Positions 56,026 through 64,000 of a DNA stretch of 64,000 bases are shown here, piece after piece. The notes under the pieces were generated by a model. That model saw nothing but the letters and a program-made list of their open reading frames with translations, was not told the origin of the DNA and searched no databases. The DNA is taken from assembly GCF_016881065.1 (NCBI RefSeq), contig NZ_WXYN01000051.1, forward strand, positions 372,001 through 436,000, given 5' to 3'. The DNA comes from Planococcus soli. GTDB taxonomy: Bacteria > Bacillota > Bacilli > Bacillales_A > Planococcaceae. Position numbers and translations under genes: made by a program. Each line of letters starts with the position of its first letter. The first letter of the stretch is position 1.

Positions 56026-56065
56026 AAAGGCTATTGAGAGGCCATGGCTCTCGATAGCCTTTTTC
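56026..56065 (+). terminator. Terminator of ylbN-rpmF
   Basis: AAAGGCTATTGAGAG pairs with CTCTCGATAGCCTTT (one mismatch) around a 7-base loop, then T run. Confidence 0.85.
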
Positions 56066-56130
56066 TCTATACATAAGCAAGCAGCGGATTTGTGCTTCCT
56101 GCAGGAATTCGCCTGAAAAGAGGGATTTGA

Positions 56131-56883
56131 ATGTCTTACACCATTGACCTTAAGGACGGCATCATGACATTTACGATAGACCGGCCCCATATCCGCAACG
56201 CAGTAAATGACGAAGTGACAGCAGGGCTTGAAGAGTTGGTGCAAAAAGCACAAGACCCTTCTATCCGGCTCGTCATCATTACAGCATCCGGCAAGCAAGC
56301 TTTTTGTTCAGGGGGCGACCTTTCGGTTTTTCATGCGCTTCGGACAGAAGAACAGGCCTATGGAATGCTGAAGCGAATGAGCGATGTGCTGTATTCAGTC
56401 AAAACACTGCCTGTACCGGTTGTAGCGGTGGTTAATGGCGCTGCAGTCGGCGGCGGCTGCGAAATCGCTACAGCGTGTGATTACAGGCTTGTATGGGATC
56501 ATGCAAAATGCGGCTTTATCCAAGGCACTCTTGCCATCACCAGCGGCTGGGGAGGCGGCACTTATCTTCTGGAAACGCTGCAGCACGATAAAGCTTTGAA
56601 AATGCTCAGTGAAGCGAAAGTGTATACCGCAAACGAGATGAAAGAACTGGGTTGGGCATCCGCTGTTATTCACAACGAGCAGGACCTTGAAGAGTTTTTC
56701 AAATCAATGAAAAAAATCCATCCAGATGTTCACCGTGCCTACAAGGAAATGGCCATCCGCAAATGGCACATGACCGGTCTGCAGGAACGTGTCGAACAGG
56801 AAGTCAGAAGATGCGCCATCCTGTGGGAAAAAGACGCCCACCACGATGCAGTCGATAATTTCCTCAATAAATCCCAAAAATGA
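56131..56883 (+). CDS. Enoyl-CoA hydratase/isomerase family protein
   Basis: 250 residues of the crotonase fold. The oxyanion-hole segment is CSGGDLSVFH near residue 55, and VVNGAAVGGGCEIATACDYR near residue 100. The Glu pair usual for hydratases is only partly seen (GTLAITSGWGGG), so it may catalyse another crotonase-type reaction. AGAGGG lies 9 bases upstream. It is ended by its own terminator, so it is separate from the carboxylase operon, though both belong to acyl-CoA metabolism. Confidence 0.8.
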   Translation: MSYTIDLKDGIMTFTIDRPHIRNAVNDEVTAGLEELVQKAQDPSIRLVIITASGKQAFCSGGDLSVFHALRTEEQAYGMLKRMSDVLYSVKTLPVPVVAVVNGAAVGGGCEIATACDYRLVWDHAKCGFIQGTLAITSGWGGGTYLLETLQHDKALKMLSEAKVYTANEMKELGWASAVIHNEQDLEEFFKSMKKIHPDVHRAYKEMAIRKWHMTGLQERVEQEVRRCAILWEKDAHHDAVDNFLNKSQK

Positions 56884-56912
56884 AATCCCTTTTCGGAGGG
56901 ATTTCATTTTTG
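56876..56912 (+). terminator. Terminator of the enoyl-CoA hydratase gene
   Basis: AAAAATGAAATCCC pairs with GGGATTTCATTTTT around an 8-base loop. The stop codon lies inside the left arm. Confidence 0.87.
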
Positions 56913-56954
56913 GTTTTGCCGGCAATAAAATTAATATACGTAGAACTATTGATT

Positions 56955-57030
56955 GGTGCCTGCTGATATTCCGCAAATCAGCTCCGCTTTCGGGCGAGCT
57001 GCCCAAAGCAGCCCGAGCGATGTGAGAAAG
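56955..57030 (+). repeat. Second repeat family, short copy
   Basis: CTGCTGATATTCCGCAAATC and CAGCTCCGCTTTCGGGCGAG followed by CTGCCCAAAGCAGCCCGAGC correspond to both ends of the repeat at 47590-47845 in reverse, with the middle 150 bp absent. It lies between the hydratase terminator and the carboxylase promoter. Confidence 0.6.
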
Positions 57031-57079
57031 AAGATTCTGCTATTCGATTTACTTTGAAAAGAAATATTTCGGCGAATAG

Positions 57080-57109
57080 TTGAAATCGCTTACAAAATTC
57101 GTATATGCT
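57080..57109 (+). promoter_or_regulatory. Promoter with CcpA cre site before the carboxylase operon
   Basis: TTGAAATCGCTTACAA (57080-57095) fits the cre consensus WTGNAANCGNWNNCWW at every fixed position. Its first six bases are a good -35 (TTGAAA), with TATGCT (57104-57109) at 18 bases or TATATG at 16 as -10. CcpA binding here would block transcription when sugar is plentiful. Confidence 0.75.
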
Positions 57110-57143
57110 ATAGAAGGGAGAAAACATAGGGGGTATTTTAAAT

Positions 57144-58493
57144 ATGAAAAAAATCCTGATCGCTAACCGGGGAGAGATCGCACGCCGAATTATTCGGACA
57201 TGCGAACGCCTTGGAATCGAAACGGTCGCTATTCATTCTGAGGCAGATGGGGATCTGCCTTACGTCGGTGAAGCGACCCAAGCTGTACTGATCGGTCCCA
57301 ATCCGGTCGTGCAGTCTTACTTGCAAATTGAAAAAATTATTGAGGAAGCCAAGAAACACGGAGTGGATGCTATTCATCCCGGATATGGCCTGTTATCGGA
57401 AAATGCCGATTTTGCACGCAAAGTGGCAGAAGCGGGAATGATTTTCATCGGTCCTTCAAGCGATATCATCGAAAAAATGGGAGACAAGATCCAGTCCCGA
57501 AGAACCATGAAACAGGCTGGGGTGCCTGTGGTTCCGGGTACAGAAGAAGGCGTGGCAACGCTTGAAGAAGCTTTGCAGGAAGCAATAGTTATCGGCTATC
57601 CCTTGATGCTGAAAGCGAGTGCAGGCGGTGGCGGCATCGGCATGGTGCGCTGCGAAAGTGAACAAGCGCTCACTCAACAGTTTGCTTCGGTTAAAAACCG
57701 GGCCAAGGCCTATTTTGGCGATGATATTGTGTACCTGGAAAAATTCATTGCCGATGCCCGTCACATCGAAGTGCAGATTTTCGGTGACCACCAAGGCAAT
57801 CTGGTTCATTTGTATGAACGCAACTGCTCGGTTCAGCGCCGAAACCAGAAAGTAATTGAAGAGTCGCCTTCGCCGAATTTGCCGCAGGATGTGCGCGAAC
57901 GCCTTTGTGAAGCCGCACTGCAGGCTGGGAGAGCGGTTGGCTATACAAATGCCGGTACTGTGGAATTTATCGTCAGCCCAAACAATGAATTTTATTTCCT
58001 TGAAATGAATACGCGTCTGCAGGTGGAGCACCCGGTGACAGAAGAAGTGACGGGGCTGGATCTGGTTGAATGGCAGCTGATTGTAGCAGGAGGCGGAGAA
58101 CTGCCCGCACAAGACACGATCGAATCCAAAGGCCACGCCATTGAATACCGTATTTATGCGGAAGACCCGAAAACCTTTTTCCCTTCTCCAGGAAAGCTTG
58201 AAAAGCTTCAGTGGGGTGAAGGCGCACGGATTGAAACCGGTTATGAAGAAGGCAATTTAGTGACGCCTTTCTACGATCCAATGATTTCAAAAATTATTAT
58301 ACGCGGGTCCGACCGTGTTGATGCCTTGTCGAAATCACAGACATTTTTCAACCAGACTGAAATTGCAGGGGTAAAAACCAATATTTCCTTATTTAAAGAA
58401 TTTATCAGATCAGAAGAATTTATAGCAGGTGATTACGCAACAGCGGTATTGCCGCAATGGATGGAAAAAACCAAGGAGGAACACACATTATGA
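57144..58493 (+). CDS. Biotin carboxylase subunit of an acyl-CoA carboxylase (YngH-like)
   Basis: 449 residues. Begins KILIANRGEIARRIIRTCERLG; ATP-grasp Gly loop KASAGGGGIGM, biotin site RNCSVQRRNQKVIEESPSP and LEMNTRLQVEHPVTE are seen. It carboxylates biotin on a carrier protein using ATP and bicarbonate. The neighbouring biotinyl and carboxyltransferase genes and the cre site suggest it serves in breakdown of propionyl-, methylcrotonyl- or related acyl-CoA, like the yng cluster of B. subtilis, not housekeeping fatty acid synthesis. ATGA overlap with the next gene. Confidence 0.9.
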   Translation: MKKILIANRGEIARRIIRTCERLGIETVAIHSEADGDLPYVGEATQAVLIGPNPVVQSYLQIEKIIEEAKKHGVDAIHPGYGLLSENADFARKVAEAGMIFIGPSSDIIEKMGDKIQSRRTMKQAGVPVVPGTEEGVATLEEALQEAIVIGYPLMLKASAGGGGIGMVRCESEQALTQQFASVKNRAKAYFGDDIVYLEKFIADARHIEVQIFGDHQGNLVHLYERNCSVQRRNQKVIEESPSPNLPQDVRERLCEAALQAGRAVGYTNAGTVEFIVSPNNEFYFLEMNTRLQVEHPVTEEVTGLDLVEWQLIVAGGGELPAQDTIESKGHAIEYRIYAEDPKTFFPSPGKLEKLQWGEGARIETGYEEGNLVTPFYDPMISKIIIRGSDRVDALSKSQTFFNQTEIAGVKTNISLFKEFIRSEEFIAGDYATAVLPQWMEKTKEEHTL

Positions 58494-58705
58494 GAGAATT
58501 AAAAGCGTCTATGGCAGGAACAGTATTGAATATTTTAGCAGCAGAAGGGGAAGCTGTAACAGCTGGTCAGGCTGTATTGACAATCGAATCGATGAAAATG
58601 GAAATTCCGATTGAAGCTGAATTTGGGGGCAAAGTGGAAAAAGTGCATGTGGAAGTCGGCGGTTTTGTCAACGAAGGCGATCTGCTGCTGACTGTCGGCG
58701 AATAA
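58490..58705 (+). CDS. Biotinyl carrier protein (YngHB-like)
   Basis: 71 residues from ATG 58490 with AAGGAGG 9 bases before. A minimal biotinyl domain with the modified Lys in IESMKMEIP near residue 36 and a Pro/Ala hinge replaced by compact flanks. It overlaps the biotin carboxylase by 4 bp and precedes the carboxyltransferase by 27 bp. It shuttles the carboxyl group between the two enzymes. Confidence 0.9.
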   Translation: MRELKASMAGTVLNILAAEGEAVTAGQAVLTIESMKMEIPIEAEFGGKVEKVHVEVGGFVNEGDLLLTVGE

Positions 58706-58732
58706 ACGATTCCAAACAAAGGGGACAGTGAA

Positions 58733-60283
58733 ATGACGAAAACAACGGAAACTACGGGGTACAACGAACGTTTGGAACAAAAGCTTGCGAAGATTTTTGC
58801 TGGGGGGCAGCAAAAATACCACGAAAAAATGAAAGAAAGCAATAAATTATTTGTTCGTGACCGTTTGAAACTTTTGTTCGACGATGAAAATTACGCGGAA
58901 GATGGGCGTTTTGCCAATGTGGAAGCAGAAGATCTGCCTGCTGATGGCGTTGTCACGGCTATCGGCAAAGTAAATGGGGAAACTGTTTGTGTAATGGCCA
59001 ATGATTCAACGGTCAAAGCAGGATCATGGGGCTCGCGCACCGTCGAAAAAATCATCCGCATCCAGGAAACTGCTGAAAAAATGCAAGTACCAATGCTTTA
59101 TTTGGTGGATTCAGCGGGTGCCCGCATTACTGACCAGCTCGACATGTTCCCGAATCGCCGGGGGGCAGGGAAGATCTTCCACAATCAAGTGAGAATGTCT
59201 GGCATGGTGCCGCAAGTATGTCTGTTGTTTGGCCCATCTGCCGCAGGCGGCGCTTATATTCCCGCTTTCTGTGACATCGTCATCATGGTAGACGGCAATG
59301 CCTCGATGTATCTTGGCTCACCGCGTATGGCGGAAAAAGTCATCGGCGAAAAAGTGACGCTTGAAGAAATGGGTGGAGCACGGATGCATTGCACGGTCAG
59401 CGGCGTCGGGGATGTCCTCGTTGCCACAGAAGAAGAAGCTATTTCAGAAGCGCGCCGCTATTTGTTGAATTTTCCTGCAAACTTTGCCATGAAGCCCGAA
59501 AAGATTGAGGGAAAAGCGGCGAAAGCCGGACGCTCGCTGGAAGCAATCATTCCTGAAAACCAAAATGCACCTTTTGATATGTACGAACTGATCGATCAAT
59601 TGGTCGACGAAGGCAGCTTCTTTGATATCAAAAAGCTCTTTGCCGGTGAACTGATTACAGGAATTGCGCGTATTGACGGCCAGGTAATTGGCATACTCGC
59701 CAACCAGCCGAAAGTCAAAGGCGGCGTCCTGTTCGGTGATTCAGCCGACAAAGGCGCAAAATTCATCAATCTGTGTGACGCCTTCTCGATTCCATTGTTG
59801 TTCTTGGCTGACGTTCCAGGATTTATGATCGGAACCAAAGTCGAACGGGCCGGCATTATACGCCATGGCGCAAAATTTATCGCGGCCATGAGCTCGGCAA
59901 CAGTGCCGAAAATTTCGGTCATTGTCCGCAAGGCATATGGTGCCGGTCTCTACGCTATGGCTGGCCCTGCATTTGAACCGGATGTCTGCATTGCATTGCC
60001 GACAGCGCAAATCGCGGTAATGGGCCCTGAAGCGGCAGTGAACGCGGTCTACTCAAATAAAATTGAAGCGATTGAAGATCCTAAAGAACGTTTGCAATAT
60101 GTACAGCAAAAACATCAGGAATACAAAGAGGAAATCGACATTTACCGTCTGGCATCTGAATTGATCGTCGACGAAATTGTGGCGCCTCATCAATTGCGTT
60201 CTGTGCTTTCCCAGCGCCTATCTTTTTACGAAACAAAAGATTTGCCGCTGCCATATCGAAAACATCCGATTTATCCTGTATAA
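58733..60283 (+). CDS. Acyl-CoA carboxylase carboxyltransferase subunit (YngE-like)
   Basis: 516 residues, with the two crotonase-like halves of the carboxyltransferase: first half LVDSAGARITDQLDMFP near residue 123 and FGPSAAGGAYIPAFCD; second half LADVPGFMIGTKVERAGIIR and KAYGAGLYAMAGPAF. Matches propionyl-, methylcrotonyl- or geranyl-type acyl-CoA carboxylase beta subunits. The acyl group cannot be fixed from sequence. Last gene of the operon, followed by a terminator. Confidence 0.9.
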   Translation: MTKTTETTGYNERLEQKLAKIFAGGQQKYHEKMKESNKLFVRDRLKLLFDDENYAEDGRFANVEAEDLPADGVVTAIGKVNGETVCVMANDSTVKAGSWGSRTVEKIIRIQETAEKMQVPMLYLVDSAGARITDQLDMFPNRRGAGKIFHNQVRMSGMVPQVCLLFGPSAAGGAYIPAFCDIVIMVDGNASMYLGSPRMAEKVIGEKVTLEEMGGARMHCTVSGVGDVLVATEEEAISEARRYLLNFPANFAMKPEKIEGKAAKAGRSLEAIIPENQNAPFDMYELIDQLVDEGSFFDIKKLFAGELITGIARIDGQVIGILANQPKVKGGVLFGDSADKGAKFINLCDAFSIPLLFLADVPGFMIGTKVERAGIIRHGAKFIAAMSSATVPKISVIVRKAYGAGLYAMAGPAFEPDVCIALPTAQIAVMGPEAAVNAVYSNKIEAIEDPKERLQYVQQKHQEYKEEIDIYRLASELIVDEIVAPHQLRSVLSQRLSFYETKDLPLPYRKHPIYPV

Positions 60284-60298
60284 TAAAAACTATTATTG

Positions 60299-60331
60299 GA
60301 AGTCTGCCTAATATGGGCAGGCTTCTTTTTT
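60299..60331 (+). terminator. Terminator of the carboxylase operon
   Basis: GAAGTCTGCC pairs with GGGCAGGCTTC (one G-U pair) around a short loop, then a T run. Confidence 0.8.
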
Positions 60332-60365
60332 AAGAAAAAATTGTGGCACTGTAAGGAGTGATTCC

Positions 60366-61229
60366 GTGAATTATGCAATTATCGGAGCTGGAGCAAGTGG
60401 ACTGCTGCCAGCCTATCTATTGAAAAAAGCGGGCCATGACGTGCAAGTGATTGCACAGCGTGAAGAACAAGCCGCATTAATTAACAAGCAGGGAATTATA
60501 CATGGTGAGAATCGCCAACTTATAAAAGCTTACACGGATGTTGAACACATTTCTCCGGATGCTTTTATTATTTTGACGGTGACATATGAAGAATTGCCGC
60601 CGATCTTAAGGCTCCTGAAAATCCGCTGCCCGAGCAACAAAATCATTTTTCTGCAGCAGGGTATGCTATTTTTGGAAAAAGCGAGAACTTTGGCTCACCG
60701 GCATATTGCCGCTGCCATACTCGAGACGGATTGTGTCAAACTGAACGCCAACACGATCAGCTTTGCCAAAGCCCCACAAATGACTTTGGGAACGGTAAAG
60801 GGTAATCCGGAGGAATTTCTGCCTTTGTTGGAAACCACTGCATGGAAAAGCTCATGGGCGGAAAATATTGAAGAGCAGCTTTTTGAAAGCTTGTTATTCA
60901 GCAGCCTGATTGACCCCTTGACAGCACTAATGAAAATTCGAAACGGGGAACTGATCACCAACCCGCACGCCTATGAATTGTTTAGAACACTGTATAACGA
61001 ATTGTATTTGGCGTTTCCGGAAATTGAATCGCTGCAGCCTATTGAAAAAGTTGCCGCATTATGTGCATCTGAACCCGGCAAAGTGTCTGCCATGTGTGCA
61101 GATCGCCTGGCAGGCGATGCAATGGAGGTTGAAGGATTGATGTTGTATGTACTAAATCGTTCAAAGTTGGAATTGCCCTTATTTAAAGCTTTTTACCATC
61201 TTTTGAAAGCGGTTGAGGTAGAAAAATGA
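60366..61229 (+). CDS. panE: 2-Dehydropantoate 2-reductase PanE
   Basis: 287 residues from GTG with AAGGAG 7 bases before. The NADP-binding GAGASG is at residues 7-12; the ketopantoate reductase C-terminal domain includes a Lys in the ILETDCVKLN region and the helical end. It makes pantoate for CoA synthesis. It is in the ylbQ position. It overlaps the next gene by 4 bp. Confidence 0.85.
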   Translation: MNYAIIGAGASGLLPAYLLKKAGHDVQVIAQREEQAALINKQGIIHGENRQLIKAYTDVEHISPDAFIILTVTYEELPPILRLLKIRCPSNKIIFLQQGMLFLEKARTLAHRHIAAAILETDCVKLNANTISFAKAPQMTLGTVKGNPEEFLPLLETTAWKSSWAENIEEQLFESLLFSSLIDPLTALMKIRNGELITNPHAYELFRTLYNELYLAFPEIESLQPIEKVAALCASEPGKVSAMCADRLAGDAMEVEGLMLYVLNRSKLELPLFKAFYHLLKAVEVEK

Positions 61230-61603
61230 CGCTATTGCAAACAATCGGTTCTGTCTTTCTCTATATTCCTTTTCTCCTTTTTATAATTGTTTATTTTATT
61301 TCATTGAAACGCAAAAGAAAGAAAGCACTCGGACTGGCATCTGATATTACCACATTCCTGCTGTTCTTCTCGGTGCCGGCATCGGTGGATATCTTATGGG
61401 GCTATTCAGTTTCAGCCATTATTTATTTTGTTGCACTTGTACTGGCGATCGTCTTCTTGGTCATTGAATGGAGAACTGCCAAAGAAATTGAAATCATACC
61501 GTTTTTCCGGAAACTATGGAGAACCTACTTCCTGCTGTTGTCCGCCGCTTACGCTCTTGTTTGGCTGGTTGGACTGGTGATTGTTGTTATTAAATCAGTT
61601 TAG
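61226..61603 (+). CDS. DUF3397 membrane protein
   Basis: 125 residues with four membrane helices; the loop ISLKRKRKKALGLASDITTF and the short EWRTAKEIEIIPFFRKLWR match DUF3397, found in Bacillales beside bshC. Overlaps panE by 4 bp. Function unknown. Confidence 0.8.
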   Translation: MTLLQTIGSVFLYIPFLLFIIVYFISLKRKRKKALGLASDITTFLLFFSVPASVDILWGYSVSAIIYFVALVLAIVFLVIEWRTAKEIEIIPFFRKLWRTYFLLLSAAYALVWLVGLVIVVIKSV

Positions 61604-61681
61604 CAGGCGTATTTTTTTTCTTTAGGAGATGCGTTTGCTATAGTAGATTTTAAATGTAAAGGGAAAAGGGGACTTTTTTTC

Positions 61682-63301
61682 ATGAAAGTAGAGGAACATT
61701 ACGTAGAACCAGCCAGTAAATTGATGAGTGATTATATAAATGGCAGACCGGCTATCCGCCAATATTTTTCTTATGACCCACAGATGGAGTCATTCGAAGA
61801 ACGATTACAGAAACTGCAAAGCCATTCTGTCGACCGCCAAAAAGTGGCTGGCATCCTGCATAATTACATGGCACCCAACGGATTATCAAAAGCAGCAAAG
61901 CAGAATTTAGCCAGCTTTAGAGAAGGGGCGCCGGTAGTTGTCACTGGACAGCAGGCGGGTCTTCTGACAGGACCTTTGTATACGGTACATAAAGCAATAT
62001 CAGTTATTGTTTTGGCTAAACAGGCTTCTGAGCAGCTAAATACCAAAGTGGTGCCGGTTTTCTGGATTGCCGGGGAAGACCATGATTTGGCTGAAATCAG
62101 CCACCTCTACCGGGAAGTGAATGGGCGTGTGGATAAGCTGAATATCCCGCATACGGAATATGGCAAAAACTCTGCTTCCTCGGCAATGTTGAACAAACCC
62201 AAAATTGCCTCTTTCCTGGAAGAATATTTCCGCAGTTTGCCTGAAACCGAACATTCAAAAGAACTTCATGATCTGGCTTTTGGCTTTTTGGAAAGCTCCC
62301 TGTCCTATACCGATTTCTTCGCTTCGCTTCTCCATTATTTTTTCCAGGAGGAAGGTTTACTGTACATTGATGCGGCAGATCAAGAATTCCGAAAATATGA
62401 GTCGCCTTATTTTATGGAAATGATCGAACGTGCTGAAGACATTGCCGAAACCGTTGCAGCTTCAGAGGAGTCGCTGTTAAAGGATGGCTACACTGCAGTA
62501 ATTGGTGCAGAGAAAACAGCAGCAAATCTTTTCATTACAGTGAAAGGCGAACGATTGCTGCTGGAGCGCGAAGGCGCGGAGTTTGTGGCGAACAACGGCG
62601 CTATCCGCTATACCAAAGAGCAGCTTCTTGATGTGGCTGAAAAAACTCCGGAACTCCTCAGCAATAATGTCGTGACGCGGCCGTTAATGCAGGAAATGGT
62701 ATTTCCGGTCTTGGCTTTTGTCGGTGGACCTGGTGAAATCGCTTATTGGGCAGCGCTTAAAGGAGCTTTTAATGTGGTTGGCATGGAGCTTCCGGTCATT
62801 ATGCCGCGCCTGAGCCTGACATTGGTGAATCGCCAAACTCAGCGTTTGCTGGATAAATATAATTTAAGTTTCTTGGATGTAGCAAAAGATCAGCAAGTTG
62901 CTGTGATGAGAAATGAATTGATGGAGTCGATCCGGGAACAGGAAGCTGAAGAATTGATTGTTGGAATTCAACAGCAATTGGAATCTGCTTACGAAGATAT
63001 CCATCGCCAATTTTCTTCGATCAGCAAAGGCCTTGCACCGATTGTTGAAAAGAACCTCCAACTGCACATCAAGCAGTTGCATTTCCTGAAGAATAAGCTG
63101 CAGGATGAAGTGGTGCTGCAAAACAGCATTGAGTTTGGGCATTACGCTTCCATTGAAAATGAACTGCTGCCAAATGGCGGCTTCCAGGAACGCATCTACA
63201 GCCCATTTATTTATATGAATCAATATGGTCCGGAACTTGTAAAAGATCTTTTAGCGCTTCCAATGCAATATGACAAAAATCACAAAATAATTTGTTTATA
63301 A
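61682..63301 (+). CDS. bshC: Bacillithiol synthase BshC (cysteine-adding enzyme)
   Basis: 539 residues. VVTGQQAGLLTGPLYTVHKA near residues 81-100, FWIAGEDHDLAEI near residue 125 and PVIMPRLSLTLV near residue 370 are BshC hallmarks. It joins cysteine to GlcN-malate, giving bacillithiol, the main low-mass thiol. A C-terminal coiled coil is seen (about 415-485). Its position before mraZ agrees with B. subtilis yllA. Confidence 0.95.
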   Translation: MKVEEHYVEPASKLMSDYINGRPAIRQYFSYDPQMESFEERLQKLQSHSVDRQKVAGILHNYMAPNGLSKAAKQNLASFREGAPVVVTGQQAGLLTGPLYTVHKAISVIVLAKQASEQLNTKVVPVFWIAGEDHDLAEISHLYREVNGRVDKLNIPHTEYGKNSASSAMLNKPKIASFLEEYFRSLPETEHSKELHDLAFGFLESSLSYTDFFASLLHYFFQEEGLLYIDAADQEFRKYESPYFMEMIERAEDIAETVAASEESLLKDGYTAVIGAEKTAANLFITVKGERLLLEREGAEFVANNGAIRYTKEQLLDVAEKTPELLSNNVVTRPLMQEMVFPVLAFVGGPGEIAYWAALKGAFNVVGMELPVIMPRLSLTLVNRQTQRLLDKYNLSFLDVAKDQQVAVMRNELMESIREQEAEELIVGIQQQLESAYEDIHRQFSSISKGLAPIVEKNLQLHIKQLHFLKNKLQDEVVLQNSIEFGHYASIENELLPNGGFQERIYSPFIYMNQYGPELVKDLLALPMQYDKNHKIICL

Positions 63302-63305
63302 ATGG

Positions 63306-63333
63306 AAAAAGCCTGCATATGCAGGCTTTTTTT
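63306..63333 (+). terminator. Terminator of bshC
   Basis: A perfect palindrome AAAAAGCCTGCATATGCAGG with complement, followed by seven T. Confidence 0.87.
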
Positions 63334-63393
63334 ATGTCAAAATAACTTGTTGAGATATTTTATTGCAACAAACATGAAATATTTCAAAAACAA

Positions 63394-63417
63394 GTGGTGA
63401 CAAGTGGGGGATTGTGG
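63394..63417 (+). promoter_or_regulatory. Candidate MraZ operator, three GTGG repeats at 10-bp spacing
   Basis: GTGG occurs at 63394, 63404 and 63414, exactly one helical turn apart, 32 bp before mraZ. MraZ is known in other bacteria to bind such direct repeats (TGGGN with 5-base spacers) and to repress its own operon. Confidence 0.7.
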
Positions 63418-63448
63418 TACATTTATTACAATAAGTGGGGTGAAGGGT

Positions 63449-63880
63449 ATGTTCATGGGCGAATATCAACATAGCGTTGATGCAAAGGGACGGTTAATTG
63501 TTCCGGCAAAGTTTCGTGAACTGCTGGGTGAAAATTTTGTCATTACCCGAGGCCTGGATCAGTGCTTATTTGGCTACACTATGGAAGAATGGCAGAAAAT
63601 TGAAGAAAAGCTAAAAGAGCTGCCGGTTACCAAAAAAGACGCTCGTGCTTTTACACGTTTCTTTTTTTCAGGGGCCACGGAAGTGGAACTTGATAAGCAG
63701 GGACGCGTCAATATACCGATGACATTAATTTCTTATGCGAAACTTGAAAAAGAATGCATCATCTTGGGTGTGTCCAACCGTTTTGAAATATGGGCAAAAG
63801 ATTCATGGGAAAGCTATTTTGCAGCATCTGAAAATTCCTTTAATGAAATTGCGGAAAATTTAACTGATTTTGACTTTTAA
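63449..63880 (+). CDS. mraZ: Transcriptional regulator MraZ
   Basis: 143 residues from ATG 63449 ([20 protein letters not shown]), the universal start; a longer frame runs through the operator. Two AbrB-like swapped-hairpin domains, each with a DAKGR or DKQGR motif (residues 11-15 and about 87-91). It represses the division and cell-wall (dcw) operon that starts here. rsmH follows after 20 bp. Confidence 0.95.
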   Translation: MFMGEYQHSVDAKGRLIVPAKFRELLGENFVITRGLDQCLFGYTMEEWQKIEEKLKELPVTKKDARAFTRFFFSGATEVELDKQGRVNIPMTLISYAKLEKECIILGVSNRFEIWAKDSWESYFAASENSFNEIAENLTDFDF

Positions 63881-63900
63881 AAGTGAACGGGGGGAATGGA

Positions 63901-64000
63901 TTGTTCAATCACACCACGGTTTTACTGCATGAAACTGTCGATGGTCTGAACGTTCGTCCTGACGGCATATATGTAGATTGTACGCTGGGCGGAGCAGGAC
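63901..64000 (+). CDS. rsmH: 16S rRNA (cytosine(1402)-N(4))-methyltransferase RsmH (3' end outside window)
   Basis: The first 33 codons from TTG at 63901 are present, with GGGGGG 6 bases before. [15 protein letters not shown] and [10 protein letters not shown] (SAM site) match the RsmH N-terminus. The window ends inside the gene. It is the second gene of the dcw cluster. Confidence 0.92.
   Translation, partial: MFNHTTVLLHETVDGLNVRPDGIYVDCTLGGAG

Overview
The window looks like a chromosomal core segment of a low-GC Gram-positive of the Bacillales, most probably a Planococcus-type member of the Planococcaceae. From 12.2 kb to the right end the gene order follows the Bacillus subtilis stretch ktrC - rnjA - rpoY - ykrA - def - ykyA - pdhABCD - speA - yktA - yktB - suhB - typA - ylaH - ylaI - ylaN - ftsW - pyc - ctaA - ctaBCDEFG - ylbC - ylbF - ylbG - rsmD - coaD - ylbL - ylbM - ylbN - rpmF - panE - bshC - mraZ - rsmH almost gene for gene. 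Several B. subtilis neighbours tied to sporulation or the cell envelope (for example ylbD, ylbJ, ylbO) have no counterpart at their expected places, which would fit a lineage that does not sporulate (inference). No rRNA, tRNA, prophage, transposase or CRISPR array was seen.

Layout. 0-5.8 kb: a MoxR ATPase / DUF58 / two membrane von Willebrand A proteins operon (plus strand). 5.8-11.5 kb: an MFS exporter, then a polyamine uptake operon (cupin-type HTH regulator, potA, potB, potC, potD) on the minus strand, with a strong promoter and inverted repeats at its head. 11.5-17.3 kb: a small Cys-rich protein, the potassium channel regulator KtrC, RNase J1 with the RNA polymerase epsilon subunit, a 23-residue basic peptide gene, a HAD phosphatase, an array of structured repeats, and peptide deformylase. 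17.4-24.2 kb: the lipoprotein YkyA, the four-gene pyruvate dehydrogenase operon and a deacetylase lipoprotein. 24.2-33.1 kb: arginine decarboxylase, a flavin oxidoreductase, small conserved Bacillales proteins, SuhB and TypA. 33.2-46 kb: FtsW, pyruvate carboxylase, heme A and heme O synthases and the whole caa3 oxidase operon. 46-56 kb: the ylb region (RNA processing, rRNA and tRNA modification, CoA synthesis, L32). 56-60.3 kb: an acyl-CoA carboxylase operon preceded by a good CcpA cre site and an enoyl-CoA hydratase. 60.3-64 kb: PanE, bacillithiol ligase BshC and the start of the division and cell-wall cluster (mraZ, rsmH).

Functional links: PDH feeds acetyl-CoA to respiration, Pyc replenishes oxaloacetate, and CtaA/CtaB make the heme A needed by the CtaCDEF oxidase, which CtaG helps assemble. 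SpeA (arginine to agmatine) and the pot operon together suggest control of polyamines by both synthesis and import. PanE and CoaD are two steps of CoA synthesis.

The most unusual feature is a family of about 122-bp elements (16.02-16.68 kb, five or six units, one nested in another; another copy at 44.3 kb). Each unit can fold into one long hairpin, and paired arm segments differ between copies in a compensatory way. A second dispersed repeat family has copies at 47.6 and 57.0 kb. All functions are read from the sequence and from memory of families; no database search was run.
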